Origin: Campylobacter concisus
GTDB lineage: Bacteria; Campylobacterota; Campylobacteria; Campylobacterales; Campylobacteraceae
Direction of reading: 5' to 3'
DNA: 64,000 nt
Assembly (NCBI RefSeq): GCF_002913225.1
Contig: NZ_PPAW01000015.1
Span: 1 to 64,000, forward strand
Both the position numbers and the translations under genes were made by a program. Under the pieces are notes generated by a model that made no database searches, was not told the origin of the DNA, and saw nothing but the letters and a program-made list of their open reading frames with translations. The stretch's first letter is position 1. Every line of letters starts with the position of its first letter. Positions 1 to 8,670 of this stretch are shown in pieces.

Positions 1-129
1 ATTTAATAAGATAAATTTGGTTTTGATTACTAAATTTTTATAAAAATTAGCAAAATTTAGATCTATAAAAATTTAACAATATTTTTGTGACATATATAAA
101 AAAGACATTTTAACCTCAAAGGATAACTA

Positions 130-882
130 ATGAACAAGCATTTATTTGCACTTTTGGCTTTGGCGGCTTTTAGCAGTCACTCTTTAGCTCACGAATTTTG
201 GCTTTTTGGAAGCAGCAAGGACGTAACAAGCGTTGATATCGGCTACGCAGACGACTTTCCGACCGTTGAAAAGATCGCAGATAATAGGATCGCCCTATTT
301 GAAGCCCCATACGTTATAAACAAAAATGGCGAAAAACTGGGCCTAAAACAAAGCGGCGAAAACTACCATTATGAAAGGGCCAAACTAGAAGACGGCTCAT
401 ACATTATAGCTGGCGAGTACAAGCCTACGTTTTGGACAAAAGCAGGCGATGGCACATGGCACATGGGCAAAACCAAAGAGGACATCAAGGACGCCAAATA
501 CTGCAAAAAAGCGAGCATGAGCGCAAAAGGCGTCATAAATAAAAACGCAAAAGATGGCTCAGTCACAAAGCCATCCAACCAACGCCTAGAGATAGTTCCG
601 CTTGACAATCCAGCAAATTTCAAAGTTGGCGTGCCATTTAAAGTGAAAATTCTATTTGAGGGCAAACCTTTAGAAAATGCTACACTTGATGGAACATTTG
701 ATGGCTTTTTGAAAGAAAAAAGCGCATTTCACGGAGAAACTGAGCCAGATGGTACGATAGAAGTGCTTGCACTTAAACCTGGAAAATGGCTACTACAAAC
801 AGTGCATAAAATGCCGTTTGCCGACTCAAAAATTTGTGATGATGAGACGATCGCTGCAACACTTGCGTTTGAGCTAAAATAG
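130..882 (+). CDS. DUF4198-type periplasmic protein
   Basis: 250-residue exported protein. Residues 1-20 form a typical signal peptide ending SLA, with mature protein starting HEFWLF. A His at the mature N-terminus followed by a beta-rich body is characteristic of DUF4198 / NikM-like proteins, often found beside metal-uptake or TonB genes; here no transporter is adjacent, so the substrate is unknown. Two Cys in the second half (KYCKK, KICDD) could form a disulfide. AAAGGA lies 7 bases before the ATG. It stands alone and is followed by a hairpin terminator. The family call is fairly secure; the function is not. Confidence 0.75.
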   Translation: MNKHLFALLALAAFSSHSLAHEFWLFGSSKDVTSVDIGYADDFPTVEKIADNRIALFEAPYVINKNGEKLGLKQSGENYHYERAKLEDGSYIIAGEYKPTFWTKAGDGTWHMGKTKEDIKDAKYCKKASMSAKGVINKNAKDGSVTKPSNQRLEIVPLDNPANFKVGVPFKVKILFEGKPLENATLDGTFDGFLKEKSAFHGETEPDGTIEVLALKPGKWLLQTVHKMPFADSKICDDETIAATLAFELK

Positions 883-925
883 ATCAAATTTAAGATCAAA
901 CAAGTTTTCATCTTAAATTTGTAAA

Positions 926-958
926 AGGGCGTATTTTAATGCGCCCTACCCCTTTTAT
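926..958 (+). terminator. Terminator after the DUF4198 gene
   Basis: AGGGCG (926-931) pairs with CGCCCT (942-947) around a 10-nt AT-rich loop, and a T-rich stretch follows (CCCCTTTTAT). This is a plausible intrinsic terminator 44 bases past the stop codon. Confidence 0.5.
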
Positions 959-1232
959 CTTATAAGTCAAATTTGTCAAGTCAAAATCAGCAAATTTATC
1001 AAATTTATGTTGTAGCTAAATTTTAAATTTGTGTATTTCTAAAAGATTTAATAACTCCAGCAGTCATTAATTTCATCATTATTTGTAATCTCTAAACTTT
1101 TAAAAACTGCTGATCCGTTTTAGTCTAAAAACCTCTTTCAAAGCTCAAGCGTATTGTTATAAAACGAGTTTTATTTATACCTTCAGCAAAGAATTATGAG
1201 ATTTTAGGATACAGTATTTCAATATAATTTCT

Positions 1233-1283
1233 GCTACCTAAATACCAAAATTGCTTCGCATACCAGTAAGCAATTTCGGTAGC
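1233..1283. other. Long imperfect hairpin in a gene-free stretch
   Basis: GCTACC (1233-1238) pairs with GGTAGC (1278-1283), and nested inside AAATTGCTT (1248-1256) pairs with AAGCAATTT (1268-1276). No reading frame runs through it. Function unknown; it could be an RNA structure or the remains of a small mobile unit. I see nothing else in the gene-free stretch 960-1362. Confidence 0.4.
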
Positions 1284-1362
1284 AAAATGCGTTCAATTTA
1301 TTGGTCAAATTTATTACACTAGCAGTAAATTTTCAAAATTTGAGTTAAATTTATAGGAAAAA

Positions 1363-1437
1363 TGGTGACCCATACGAGACTCGAACTCGTGTTACCAACG
1401 TGAGAGGCTGGTGTCCTAACCGCTAGACGAATGGGCC
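1363..1437 (-). tRNA. tRNA-Glu (CTC)
   Basis: 75 nt including an encoded CCA. The acceptor stem GGCCCAT pairs with ATGGGTC; the D arm is GTCT/GGAC; the anticodon stem CCAGC/GTTGG holds loop CTCTCAC, giving anticodon CTC; the T arm has GTTCGAG. It is the last gene of the minus-strand tRNA operon. C34 reads only GAG, so a U34 tRNA-Glu for GAA must exist elsewhere unless the odd Glu-like copy upstream supplies it. Confidence 0.9.
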
Positions 1438-1443
1438 AAAAGA

Positions 1444-1519
1444 TGGTGCCCCGTGTAGGTCTCGAACCTACGACCCCATCATTAAGAGTGATATGCTCTA
1501 CCAACTGAGCTAACGAGGC
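1444..1519 (-). tRNA. tRNA-Lys (CTT)
   Basis: 76 nt with encoded CCA. Acceptor GCCTCGT/ACGGGGC; anticodon stem TATCA/TGATG with loop CTCTTAA, anticodon CTT (Lys, AAG). It lies 6 nt upstream of tRNA-Glu in transcription order. It appears to be a diverged relative of the tRNA-Lys (TTT) at the head of the same operon. Confidence 0.9.
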
Positions 1520-1642
1520 AAGATTAAGTATCAATAATAAATCATAAAGTGTTATCTTAGAACTTATAATCTTAAAATTTAATTTGATCACTCAAAAAAC
1601 AAGAAAAATAGAATCAAGAACCTTAACCTAAGGTTTAGTAGA

Positions 1643-1719
1643 TGGCGCAGCGGACGGGGCTCGAACCCGCGACCTCCGCCGTGACAGGGCGGCATTCTAA
1701 CCAACTGAACTACCGCTGC
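1643..1719 (-). tRNA. tRNA-Asp (GTC)
   Basis: 77 nt with encoded CCA. Acceptor GCAGCGG/CCGCTGC with discriminator G; anticodon stem CCGCC/GGCGG with loop CTGTCAC, anticodon GTC. A 123-nt spacer without any visible gene separates it from the next tRNA (Lys CTT). Confidence 0.95.
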
Positions 1720-1731
1720 ACCTAAAATTAA

Positions 1732-1807
1732 TGGTGGTCGCTATAAGACTCGAACTTATGACATCCACCTTGTAAGGGTGGCGCTCTACCAACTGAGCTA
1801 AGCGACC
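1732..1807 (-). tRNA. tRNA-Val (TAC)
   Basis: 76 nt with encoded CCA. Acceptor GGTCGCT/AGCGACC; anticodon stem CCACC/GGTGG with loop CTTACAA, anticodon TAC. Third gene of the minus-strand tRNA operon. Confidence 0.95.
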
Positions 1808-1823
1808 TAATAAATTTATAATC

Positions 1824-1899
1824 TGGCGACCCTTAGAGGATTTGAACCTCTGTTCCTACACAGAGAAAGTAGAGTCCTGAGCCACTAGACGAAAGGGTC
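1824..1899 (-). tRNA. Glu-like tRNA with abnormal anticodon arm
   Basis: 76 nt with encoded CCA. Acceptor GACCCTT/AAGGGTC, the D arm GTCT/GGAC and the 4-nt variable loop are of tRNA-Glu type. The anticodon arm is not normal: CTACT faces TGTAG with a T-T mismatch at 31-39, and the 7-nt loop reads TTCTCTG. This puts CTC at positions 34-36 but T instead of a purine at 37. It may be a decaying duplicate or an unusual functional tRNA. Identity is from the body of the molecule; decoding is uncertain. Confidence 0.7.
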
Positions 1900-1913
1900 A
1901 TAAACCCAAAAAA

Positions 1914-1989
1914 TGGTGTCCTGCGTTGGATTCGAACCAACGGCCCCCTCATTAAAAGTGAGATGCTCTACCGACTGAGCTAGCAAGAC
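1914..1989 (-). tRNA. tRNA-Lys (TTT)
   Basis: 76 nt with encoded CCA. Acceptor GTCTTGC/GCAGGAC; anticodon stem CTCAC/GTGAG-type with loop CTTTTAA, anticodon TTT. It is the first gene of the operon, its 5' end lying about 25 nt downstream of the -10 box. Confidence 0.95.
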
Positions 1990-2013
1990 ATAATTATTTA
2001 AAAAAGAATTGAG

Positions 2014-2042
2014 ATTATACAAAAAACATTATTATATGTCAA
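2014..2042 (-). promoter_or_regulatory. Consensus promoter of the tRNA operon
   Basis: On the minus strand TTGACA (2042-2037) and TATAAT (2019-2014) are both perfect consensus hexamers separated by exactly 17 nt. Campylobacter promoters usually lack a good -35 box, so this full match fits a very strongly transcribed stable-RNA operon. Confidence 0.85.
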
Positions 2043-2165
2043 GAAAAGAGCATTTAAATTTTAGAATAAATCTTTGATTTTATTTATCCATATTATTTTA
2101 AAATAAAAAATAAATTCTAAAAAATTTATTTTATATAGTTGTCTATTTTTTACAAAATTTTGGGT

Positions 2166-2194
2166 TATAATTCATTCTGGCAACAAACAAGGAG
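2166..2194 (+). promoter_or_regulatory. cas6 promoter -10 and ribosome binding site
   Basis: TATAAT at 2166-2171 is preceded by a T-rich tract (TTTTTTACAAAATTTTGGG), the usual Campylobacter sigma-70 layout. AAGGAG at 2189-2194 sits 5 nt before the cas6 ATG. This is likely the start of the cas transcript. Confidence 0.65.
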
Positions 2195-2199
2195 CAAGG

Positions 2200-2892
2200 A
2201 TGATCATTATAAATTCACGCCTTCCAACTCAAAATTTAAAAATAGCAAAGTCTTTATCTAAGCTCATACAAGGCTATATTTATAGCTATTTGCCAAAAGC
2301 TGAACATGACGGATACAAACATAAAGAGAGTGGTAAAAATTTTAAAAGATCAAATTTTGATTTTAAGTTAAACGGCTTAAGCTTAGAGATAAGATTTAGC
2401 TCATTTGTGCCAGAATTTGAAAAAACGATCGCTTTTGCTGTGCTAAAAGATGAATTAAAACTTGGCGGCATTTGTTTGCTTGACACATCTGTGTCGGTAA
2501 AAGAGCATAGAATTTCACAAAATGAGGCTACTTTTCAGGGATGTGTTGCGTGTTCGGTCGTTGGACTTTTGGGACACAAAGTGCATCTTGAGCCGCAAGA
2601 CTCCAGGCATCTTGAAATGATGAAAACCAATGCGCTTCAAAGATTTGAAACACTTATGGGGTATAAATATGAGGGCGAGTTTGAGCTAAAATTGCTCTGG
2701 CAAAATTTACAAAAGCCTTTATATTTTTACTACGGCAACAACAATATGCCAGTCAGAGCATGGCCTGCAAAATGGCACATAAAAGCAAAGCCAGAGCTTA
2801 TAAATTTGATCCTTGATGCGGGAGTTGGTAGTGGATGTATGAACTGCGGACTTGGATTTTTAGAAGTGATAGAAGAAAAGCAAGTTACGTAA
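2200..2892 (+). CDS. cas6: Cas6 pre-crRNA endoribonuclease
   Basis: 230 residues, usual for Cas6. Cas6 cuts the CRISPR transcript at the base of the repeat hairpin to release crRNAs and stays with the type I complex. The diagnostic feature is the C-terminal glycine-rich loop (about residues 208-220, GVGSG..NCGLGF) ending the second ferredoxin-like fold. His36 and His41 in the segment AEHDGYKH are candidates for the catalytic His. The matching substrate, a repeat with a 5-bp hairpin, lies 7.7 kb downstream. It is the first cas gene, separated from cas8b by 171 nt with two hairpins. Confidence 0.93.
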   Translation: MIIINSRLPTQNLKIAKSLSKLIQGYIYSYLPKAEHDGYKHKESGKNFKRSNFDFKLNGLSLEIRFSSFVPEFEKTIAFAVLKDELKLGGICLLDTSVSVKEHRISQNEATFQGCVACSVVGLLGHKVHLEPQDSRHLEMMKTNALQRFETLMGYKYEGEFELKLLWQNLQKPLYFYYGNNNMPVRAWPAKWHIKAKPELINLILDAGVGSGCMNCGLGFLEVIEEKQVT

Positions 2893-2927
2893 AATATGAA
2901 TTTCAAATCCTACAAGGATAAAAGCTT

Positions 2928-3023
2928 AATACCTGCTTTTCAAATTAGGTATTTTATATGAAATGGCAGAAAAAATCAAGTAGAATTTTATGTAAATTAT
3001 GATAACTTTACTTTTAAAGTTAT
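2928..3023 (+). other. Two hairpins between cas6 and cas8b
   Basis: AATACCT (2928-2934) pairs with AGGTATT (2947-2953) and is followed by TTATATG; ATAACTTT (3002-3009) pairs with AAAGTTAT (3016-3023). Between and over them TATGAT at 2998-3003 could act as a -10 box. The spacer may attenuate read-through from cas6, or hold a second promoter for the effector genes. Confidence 0.35.
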
Positions 3024-3063
3024 TTGGAGTAGAGTAACACTTACTTAGTTTAAGGAGCATGTT

Positions 3064-4830
3064 TTGGCTGATATAGTTAAAATTCTTGCTGACATAGGCG
3101 AGGTGTATGAAAAAGAAGAGCTTAAGCTCAAAAATGGCGCTCATAAATATGACAAGATCAAAGTTTATCTTTGTGACATTGTGACCAAGCAGATCGAACC
3201 AAATTTAAACATCGACAAAGATGACTTAATAATATGTAGATTTGGTGTTGGAGCAAATTCGGGCAATCTTTTCCCAAATTCTCAATTTTTATCCAAAGAC
3301 GTAAATAAAGACGAAGCTAAATTTATAAAAGGCGTTTTGAGATCGGTTTCAAATTTACTCTCCTTTTTTGAGCCGAGCGATATAGAAAAAGACGCTATTT
3401 TATCCATACTATCAAGTATAAACGAAGAATATTTTGCTGGTATTATAGATGAGATCAAAGGCCTTGATGAGCTAAAAAACGAAAAAGGCAAAAAAGTCGC
3501 TACTTTTTTCTCGCTCTCATATAATGGCAAGCCAGTTTCTGCATATTTTAAGCAAATTTTTGAAAATCATATCAGTATAAAAGAGCAAAAATCATCTTAC
3601 GGATACGATATCTTAACAAACGAAAAGGGTATCGGCGGCGATGCAAATTTAGCGTTTTGCTCGGTAAATGAGATGCCGGCCAATATGCAATTTGTCAAAT
3701 CAAAACTCTTGCCGCTAAGCGCCATTAGCGCAAAAAAGGTAGAAAATGGTTTTAAAGCGATAAAAGATAAGCTATCACACAATTTTTATGGTATGAAAAT
3801 AGCGATTTTACCGACTATTTTGAGTAGCTCAGTAAATTTAGAAGAGATTGTAAAAATACTTGAAGAGACTTCAAAGAGCGATATAAAAAATATTGAAATC
3901 GCCGAGGAAGCCATAAAATTTAGCATAGATTATTATCTCGAGGCAACAGCTAAAAAGCAGGAAAATTTACCTGTTTTAAATACGATTTTATTTTATACAC
4001 AAAGCAACGCCGCTATCGATTTGAAGCTTGCGATAGACGATGTTTTGCCATCTTTTATCTCTCGTATTTCAAATTTGATGGATAGCTTTAACATAAAAGC
4101 CTTCTATGAAAAAAATAGTGGCACAGATGAGACGATTTATCTGCAAAATTTATTTGAAAGCAGGCTTGGCGTGATGAGCTTTTTACTATCAAGAAATAAA
4201 TTTGATTTAGAGATTATGATAGAAAGATATAGCGATCTGATTTATCATGGTAGCGTCAATAAAAGTTACACAAAAAAGCTGGAATGGAGCAAATACTTTA
4301 ACGATTTTTATAAAGAAAGAAAGTTTGAAAATATTGCAAAATATCAAAATTTCTTTAATGAAATCAATGTCTTAAACAAAAAACTAGTCTTTCAAAAGGA
4401 GTGCGATTTGGAAAATTTAACCGATAAAAAAGAACTGATCAAAGAGCTAATCAAAAATAGCGAGTTTTTACATCAAAACGATGCGCTCATTAGCGCTTAT
4501 TTGCTTGGTATGCTAAGCGCAGCCCTGATAAACTGGCAGCTTGGCGTGAACGGCGGTGTATCTTTTAGCAACTGGCTTAATGACTGCGGATCTATAAGTA
4601 TGGAAAATTTAGAGCGAATTTGGACCAAGTGCGACGAGATGATTAGAAAGCTTAAGGCCGCTTCTGGTAAGCCAAATCCTAACATTGAAAACATAAAAGA
4701 GTGTTTGATCGAAATTTTACCGCAGGTCTTTTATAAGGAGAGAAAGATGGTAAAAACCTCGCATACTACGCTTGCCTTTGCTATGGGCGGAAGCGACTAT
4801 CGTAAATTTATAAAAGAAAAAACAAAATAA
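3064..4830 (+). CDS. cas8b: Cas8b (type I-B large subunit)
   Basis: 588-residue large subunit of the type I-B Cascade, expected to recognise the PAM and load Cas3. Position (before cas7), length and overall character match the Cas8b/Csh1 (TM1802-like) group, which is too divergent for short motifs. The start is TTG: AAGGAG at 3052-3057 is 6 nt before TTG 3064, whereas the nearby ATG at 3059 opens a six-codon frame only. The gene is strongly AT-rich, particularly its second half. It ends 10 nt before cas7 and is surely co-transcribed with it. Confidence 0.88.
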   Translation: MADIVKILADIGEVYEKEELKLKNGAHKYDKIKVYLCDIVTKQIEPNLNIDKDDLIICRFGVGANSGNLFPNSQFLSKDVNKDEAKFIKGVLRSVSNLLSFFEPSDIEKDAILSILSSINEEYFAGIIDEIKGLDELKNEKGKKVATFFSLSYNGKPVSAYFKQIFENHISIKEQKSSYGYDILTNEKGIGGDANLAFCSVNEMPANMQFVKSKLLPLSAISAKKVENGFKAIKDKLSHNFYGMKIAILPTILSSSVNLEEIVKILEETSKSDIKNIEIAEEAIKFSIDYYLEATAKKQENLPVLNTILFYTQSNAAIDLKLAIDDVLPSFISRISNLMDSFNIKAFYEKNSGTDETIYLQNLFESRLGVMSFLLSRNKFDLEIMIERYSDLIYHGSVNKSYTKKLEWSKYFNDFYKERKFENIAKYQNFFNEINVLNKKLVFQKECDLENLTDKKELIKELIKNSEFLHQNDALISAYLLGMLSAALINWQLGVNGGVSFSNWLNDCGSISMENLERIWTKCDEMIRKLKAASGKPNPNIENIKECLIEILPQVFYKERKMVKTSHTTLAFAMGGSDYRKFIKEKTK

Positions 4831-4840
4831 GGAGAATAAG

Positions 4841-5782
4841 ATGCAAAAAAAAGAGATACTTTTTTTATGGGACGGAGAGAACTGGAACCCAAATGGTGAC
4901 ATGCTAAAGGACAACGCTCCTAGGCGAGATGATGAAACTGGCGTAGCTGAGGTGACGGACGTGCGTATAAAAAGAACCATCAGAGATGAGATCATAAAAA
5001 AAGATGAAGCGTCGATTTTTATAAAGGAGTATAGGATAGAGGACGCCCTGTTAGACGCTAAAACGGCTATCAGACAGAGCATAAACATAAAGCAAAACAA
5101 AAGCGAACTGCAAAAAGAAATTTTGTCTAAATTTATCGATATCCGCGCATTTGGTGGAGTTTTACCTATTTCAGATAAAGATGAGATGAGGCAGGATAAG
5201 GAGATAAAAACCGCAGGCGTTCAATTTACTGGACCGGTGCAGTTTAGACTAAGCAAATCCCTAAACAAGGTCGAAGTAGAGCATGTTAAAGGAACTGGCG
5301 CTTTTGCTAGCGATTACGATCCAAACGATCCAAAAAAACAAAAAGATCAAGCGACTTTTAGAGAAGAGGAATTTATAAAATACGCTATTTTTGCTACTTA
5401 CGGCATCATAGATAACTATAATGCAGCAAAAACTGGCTTTAGCGAAGCAGATGAAGCTAAAATTTTAAAAGCTTTGTGGCACGGTACTAAAAACCTAACA
5501 ACTCGCTCTAAAATCGGTCAGACTCCGAGGTTTATGCTAATCATCACATACAAAGACGATACATTTGCAGGCGATCTAAACAATAGCATAAGCCTAAAAA
5601 GCGAAAAAGAAGATAGAGTGATAAGAAGCATCAACGAATACACTATCGACTTTACAAATTTAAAAAATAAACTCGCAAGATATGCTGCAAATATAGAAAA
5701 GATAGAGTATATGAGCGATTATGATTTTGAAGCGATAAATAAAGGGAATTTTGATAGCAGTTGGAAAAAGATAGAGGCATAA
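4841..5782 (+). CDS. cas7: Cas7b (Csh2) Cascade backbone
   Basis: 313 residues, typical of the Csh2 form of Cas7, the multi-copy RNA-binding backbone that coats the crRNA spacer. The N-terminus shows the family signature FLWDGENWNPNGD followed by an RRDDETG stretch and DVRIKRTIRD, and the central segment has the usual TGPVQFRLS. AAGGAG-type site precedes the ATG. It is followed by cas5 after one base. Confidence 0.95.
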   Translation: MQKKEILFLWDGENWNPNGDMLKDNAPRRDDETGVAEVTDVRIKRTIRDEIIKKDEASIFIKEYRIEDALLDAKTAIRQSINIKQNKSELQKEILSKFIDIRAFGGVLPISDKDEMRQDKEIKTAGVQFTGPVQFRLSKSLNKVEVEHVKGTGAFASDYDPNDPKKQKDQATFREEEFIKYAIFATYGIIDNYNAAKTGFSEADEAKILKALWHGTKNLTTRSKIGQTPRFMLIITYKDDTFAGDLNNSISLKSEKEDRVIRSINEYTIDFTNLKNKLARYAANIEKIEYMSDYDFEAINKGNFDSSWKKIEA

Positions 5783-5783
5783 A

Positions 5784-6494
5784 ATGAGCATTGTTGCTTT
5801 TAGACTATTTGGCGATTACGCTCATTTTTCGCATCCGGCGACGATTTACTCTAGCTTGACCTATCCAGTGCCACCAAAGACTACCATAATGGGCTTTTTA
5901 GGCGCTGTCATAGGCGAGGAAGAGTACTTTAAGCTTTCAAACATCCAATACAGCGTAAAAATAGATAGGCAAATTTTAAAAAAGAGTTTTGTTTTTAACG
6001 GCATAAAATTTGCCCTCTCAAGCAATATGCACATAGAGGAAGGCTATCAAAATGCAAAAGAGAAAAAGCAGTTTTACAGAGAGCTAATCTGTTCGCCATC
6101 TTATGTCGTATTTTTAAATTTAGAAAATTTAGAGCAAAGTTATCAAGATAAAATAATCTCAAATTTAAAAGAGCATAAAACCGCCTTTACGCCCTATCTT
6201 GGGATAAATTTTTGTATAGCGGATTTTAGCTGGATCGATATAAAAATATGCGAAAAAATATCGCAAGCTGAAAGTTTTATAAATACATTTACGCTTATGG
6301 ATGATTTTGTTTTTGAAGGCATTGATGAAAATGCGAAATTAACTACGGCAAGAATGCCTTGTGGTTGCGAAAATGGACGAATTTTTAAAGATTTTAAAGA
6401 CTTTGTGATGGAGATAAACGGCAAAGAGCTTATAAAATCTAAAAATCGCGGAAATATTTATCAGATAAATGATGAAAGAGTCTATTTTATTTGA
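5784..6494 (+). CDS. cas5: Cas5b (Cas5h) Cascade subunit
   Basis: 236-residue RAMP subunit that caps the 5' handle of the crRNA. The N-terminal segment runs FRLFGDYAHFSHP then TYPVPPKTTIMGFLGAVIGEE, the standard Cas5 signature for the first strand and the following helix. It starts one base after the cas7 stop and its last 26 bases overlap the start of cas3, which indicates tight translational coupling in the effector operon. Confidence 0.94.
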   Translation: MSIVAFRLFGDYAHFSHPATIYSSLTYPVPPKTTIMGFLGAVIGEEEYFKLSNIQYSVKIDRQILKKSFVFNGIKFALSSNMHIEEGYQNAKEKKQFYRELICSPSYVVFLNLENLEQSYQDKIISNLKEHKTAFTPYLGINFCIADFSWIDIKICEKISQAESFINTFTLMDDFVFEGIDENAKLTTARMPCGCENGRIFKDFKDFVMEINGKELIKSKNRGNIYQINDERVYFI

Positions 6495-8670
6495 CGAGTT
6501 TTGGTCTCATCCAAATAAACTTTTAGAAAATCATATAAAAAATATGATCTCGCCTGACGATAAAGAGCTGGATAGGCAGGTCAAACTCTATCACGACATC
6601 GCAAAACTGAAGAATAATTTTCAAATTTACATCAGAGATACTTCAAACGACAAGCTAGATAAAAACCACTCGCTTTTGTCGGCATATTTTTTCTTGTTAA
6701 ACTCAAAATTTGATGAGATATCAACCCTGTTTGGCTTTCTTGCCATCGTTTCGCACCATGGCGATGTGGTAAATTTAATGACGCTAGCCAGAGAGGCTAA
6801 TAAATTTTTTAAAAATTCAAAAGAGCTAGAGCAGTGGGATGAAGTGGCTAACGCGGCTAAAAATATCAATATTTATTCGGGATTATCTACAAAAAAAGAT
6901 GAGTTTTTAGATAGAGCTGAGAAGCTTCGTCAATACTTAGTTTTATCGCAGTACAGACACAAATTTACCTATGAGGACTTTATAAATTTCAAAAGCCTAT
7001 ATTCAAATTTGATTTATAGCGATAAATTTGAGGCGATCTTTAGCATGCCAAAACAGCAAACCAAATATATACCGATAGATGTTTTAGAAGCTGGTATCCA
7101 AAATTTGCCGCCAAATAAAAAGAGAGATGCGTTTAGAAATTTCGTCTTAAATAACTTTGACGAAAACTACAAACTTTTTACTTTGACTGCGCCTACTGGC
7201 TACGGCAAGACCTTGACTGCTCTAAATTTTGCATTGAAATTTAACAAATCTCGCATAATTTATGCGCTTCCATTTACATCGATAATCGATCAAACCTACG
7301 ATATAGTCGCGAAAATTTATAAAAATAGCGATATTTTGGTCAGCAAGGCACATCACAAAACGACGATAGGTGAAGAAAATCTAACCGACGAGGATAGATA
7401 CTCAAAGATCAAATTTCTAATGGAATCTTTTAGTGGCGAGATAAACGTAACCACGCTTTATCAGCTGATATTTGCGCTATTTGGTAACAAAAACAAAGAT
7501 AATGTTAAATTTAATCAGCTCAAAAATAGCGTCGTTATCATCGATGAGGCGCAAGCGATCCCATATAATTTTAGAAAAGATTTTATCCTACTTTGCGAGA
7601 TCATTTCACAGCGGCTTGGCACTATTTTTATATTTATGTCGGCGACAATGCCGGTTATCAAAAGCGAAAATTTTAAAGAAATTTCAAATTTAGACTATTT
7701 TTCAAAGCAGGATAGATACGTCATAAAATGGCTTGATACAGGCGGCGAAGATGAGCTTTTAGAAAAAATTTGCGAGGCTGCAAACGATAAAAATACTCTA
7801 GTCGTCGTAAATACCATCAAAAAAGCGCAAGAGCTATTCGCAAAACTAAAAGATAAATTTAGCTGCTTTTGCCTAAACGGATATATGTATGATGATCACA
7901 AACGCACTACTATCGAGGCGGTCAAGCGCGCAATAAATACAAATAAAAACGATCCGCTCGAAAGCAAAATTTTACTTATCTCCACGCAGTCCATAGAGGC
8001 TGGAGTAGATCTTGACTTTGACATTGGATTTCGCGAAGTTGCGCCTATTAGCTCTATCATACAGACAGCAGGGCGCGTAAATAGGCATTTTGAAGCAACA
8101 AGGGGCGAGCTATACGTCTTTCCTGAAATAAGCAAATTTACAAATTTGATTTACGGCGATCTATATAAAGTAAGCGGGGCTATTTTGAGTGATCTTAAGC
8201 AAAAAGAGGTGCGAGAGAGCGAAATTTTAGAAATTTCAAATTTGTATTTTCAAAAAATAAGCAATCAACTGGAAAATTTGCATATAAAAAGCGAGATAGA
8301 AAAGCTGGAATTTGAAAATATAAATCAAAAAATCGAGGATATCATGAATAACAACTACAAACAAACCATAATAATCGAGCCTGAAGAAAATTTCATTAAA
8401 GATTTTGAAGTTAAAATTTTTGAGATCAAAAATAGTCCGAATGAGAAATTTACCATAAGAGATCTTTTTAAAAACCACATCAGAAAGTTGTCGAAATTTA
8501 GCATAAATGTAACGTTAAAAGATATGAATAAGCTAATGCCGAATTTAAAACAAATAAACGGACTAAAAGATATGTTTTATCTGCCATTTGGCTCGTCTTA
8601 TTTTTACAGTGCCGAGTATGGCCTTAAAAAAGATACGAATTTGGACATAACCGACGAGGTCTTTGACTAA
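6469..8670 (+). CDS. cas3: Cas3 HD nuclease-helicase
   Basis: 733 residues. Cas3 is recruited to Cascade-bound target DNA, unwinds it and degrades it. The N-terminal HD nuclease domain shows His22, the pair H42-D43 (YHDIAK), a later His in KNHSLLSAYF and the pair in SHHGDV. The SF2 helicase follows: Walker A at 240-248 (TAPTGYGKT), DEAQ at 359-362, SAT in FIFMSATMP, and motif VI (TAGRVNRH). All key residues are intact, so it should be active. The start MM overlaps cas5 by 26 nt; the stop overlaps the cas4 ATG as TAATG. Confidence 0.96.
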   Translation: MMKESILFDEFWSHPNKLLENHIKNMISPDDKELDRQVKLYHDIAKLKNNFQIYIRDTSNDKLDKNHSLLSAYFFLLNSKFDEISTLFGFLAIVSHHGDVVNLMTLAREANKFFKNSKELEQWDEVANAAKNINIYSGLSTKKDEFLDRAEKLRQYLVLSQYRHKFTYEDFINFKSLYSNLIYSDKFEAIFSMPKQQTKYIPIDVLEAGIQNLPPNKKRDAFRNFVLNNFDENYKLFTLTAPTGYGKTLTALNFALKFNKSRIIYALPFTSIIDQTYDIVAKIYKNSDILVSKAHHKTTIGEENLTDEDRYSKIKFLMESFSGEINVTTLYQLIFALFGNKNKDNVKFNQLKNSVVIIDEAQAIPYNFRKDFILLCEIISQRLGTIFIFMSATMPVIKSENFKEISNLDYFSKQDRYVIKWLDTGGEDELLEKICEAANDKNTLVVVNTIKKAQELFAKLKDKFSCFCLNGYMYDDHKRTTIEAVKRAINTNKNDPLESKILLISTQSIEAGVDLDFDIGFREVAPISSIIQTAGRVNRHFEATRGELYVFPEISKFTNLIYGDLYKVSGAILSDLKQKEVRESEILEISNLYFQKISNQLENLHIKSEIEKLEFENINQKIEDIMNNNYKQTIIIEPEENFIKDFEVKIFEIKNSPNEKFTIRDLFKNHIRKLSKFSINVTLKDMNKLMPNLKQINGLKDMFYLPFGSSYFYSAEYGLKKDTNLDITDEVFD

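Noticed and set aside
3059-3079. ATG at 3059 as the start of cas8b
   Set aside because: It opens a frame that stops after six codons (TAG); the large frame starts at TTG 3064 with better spacing to AAGGAG.
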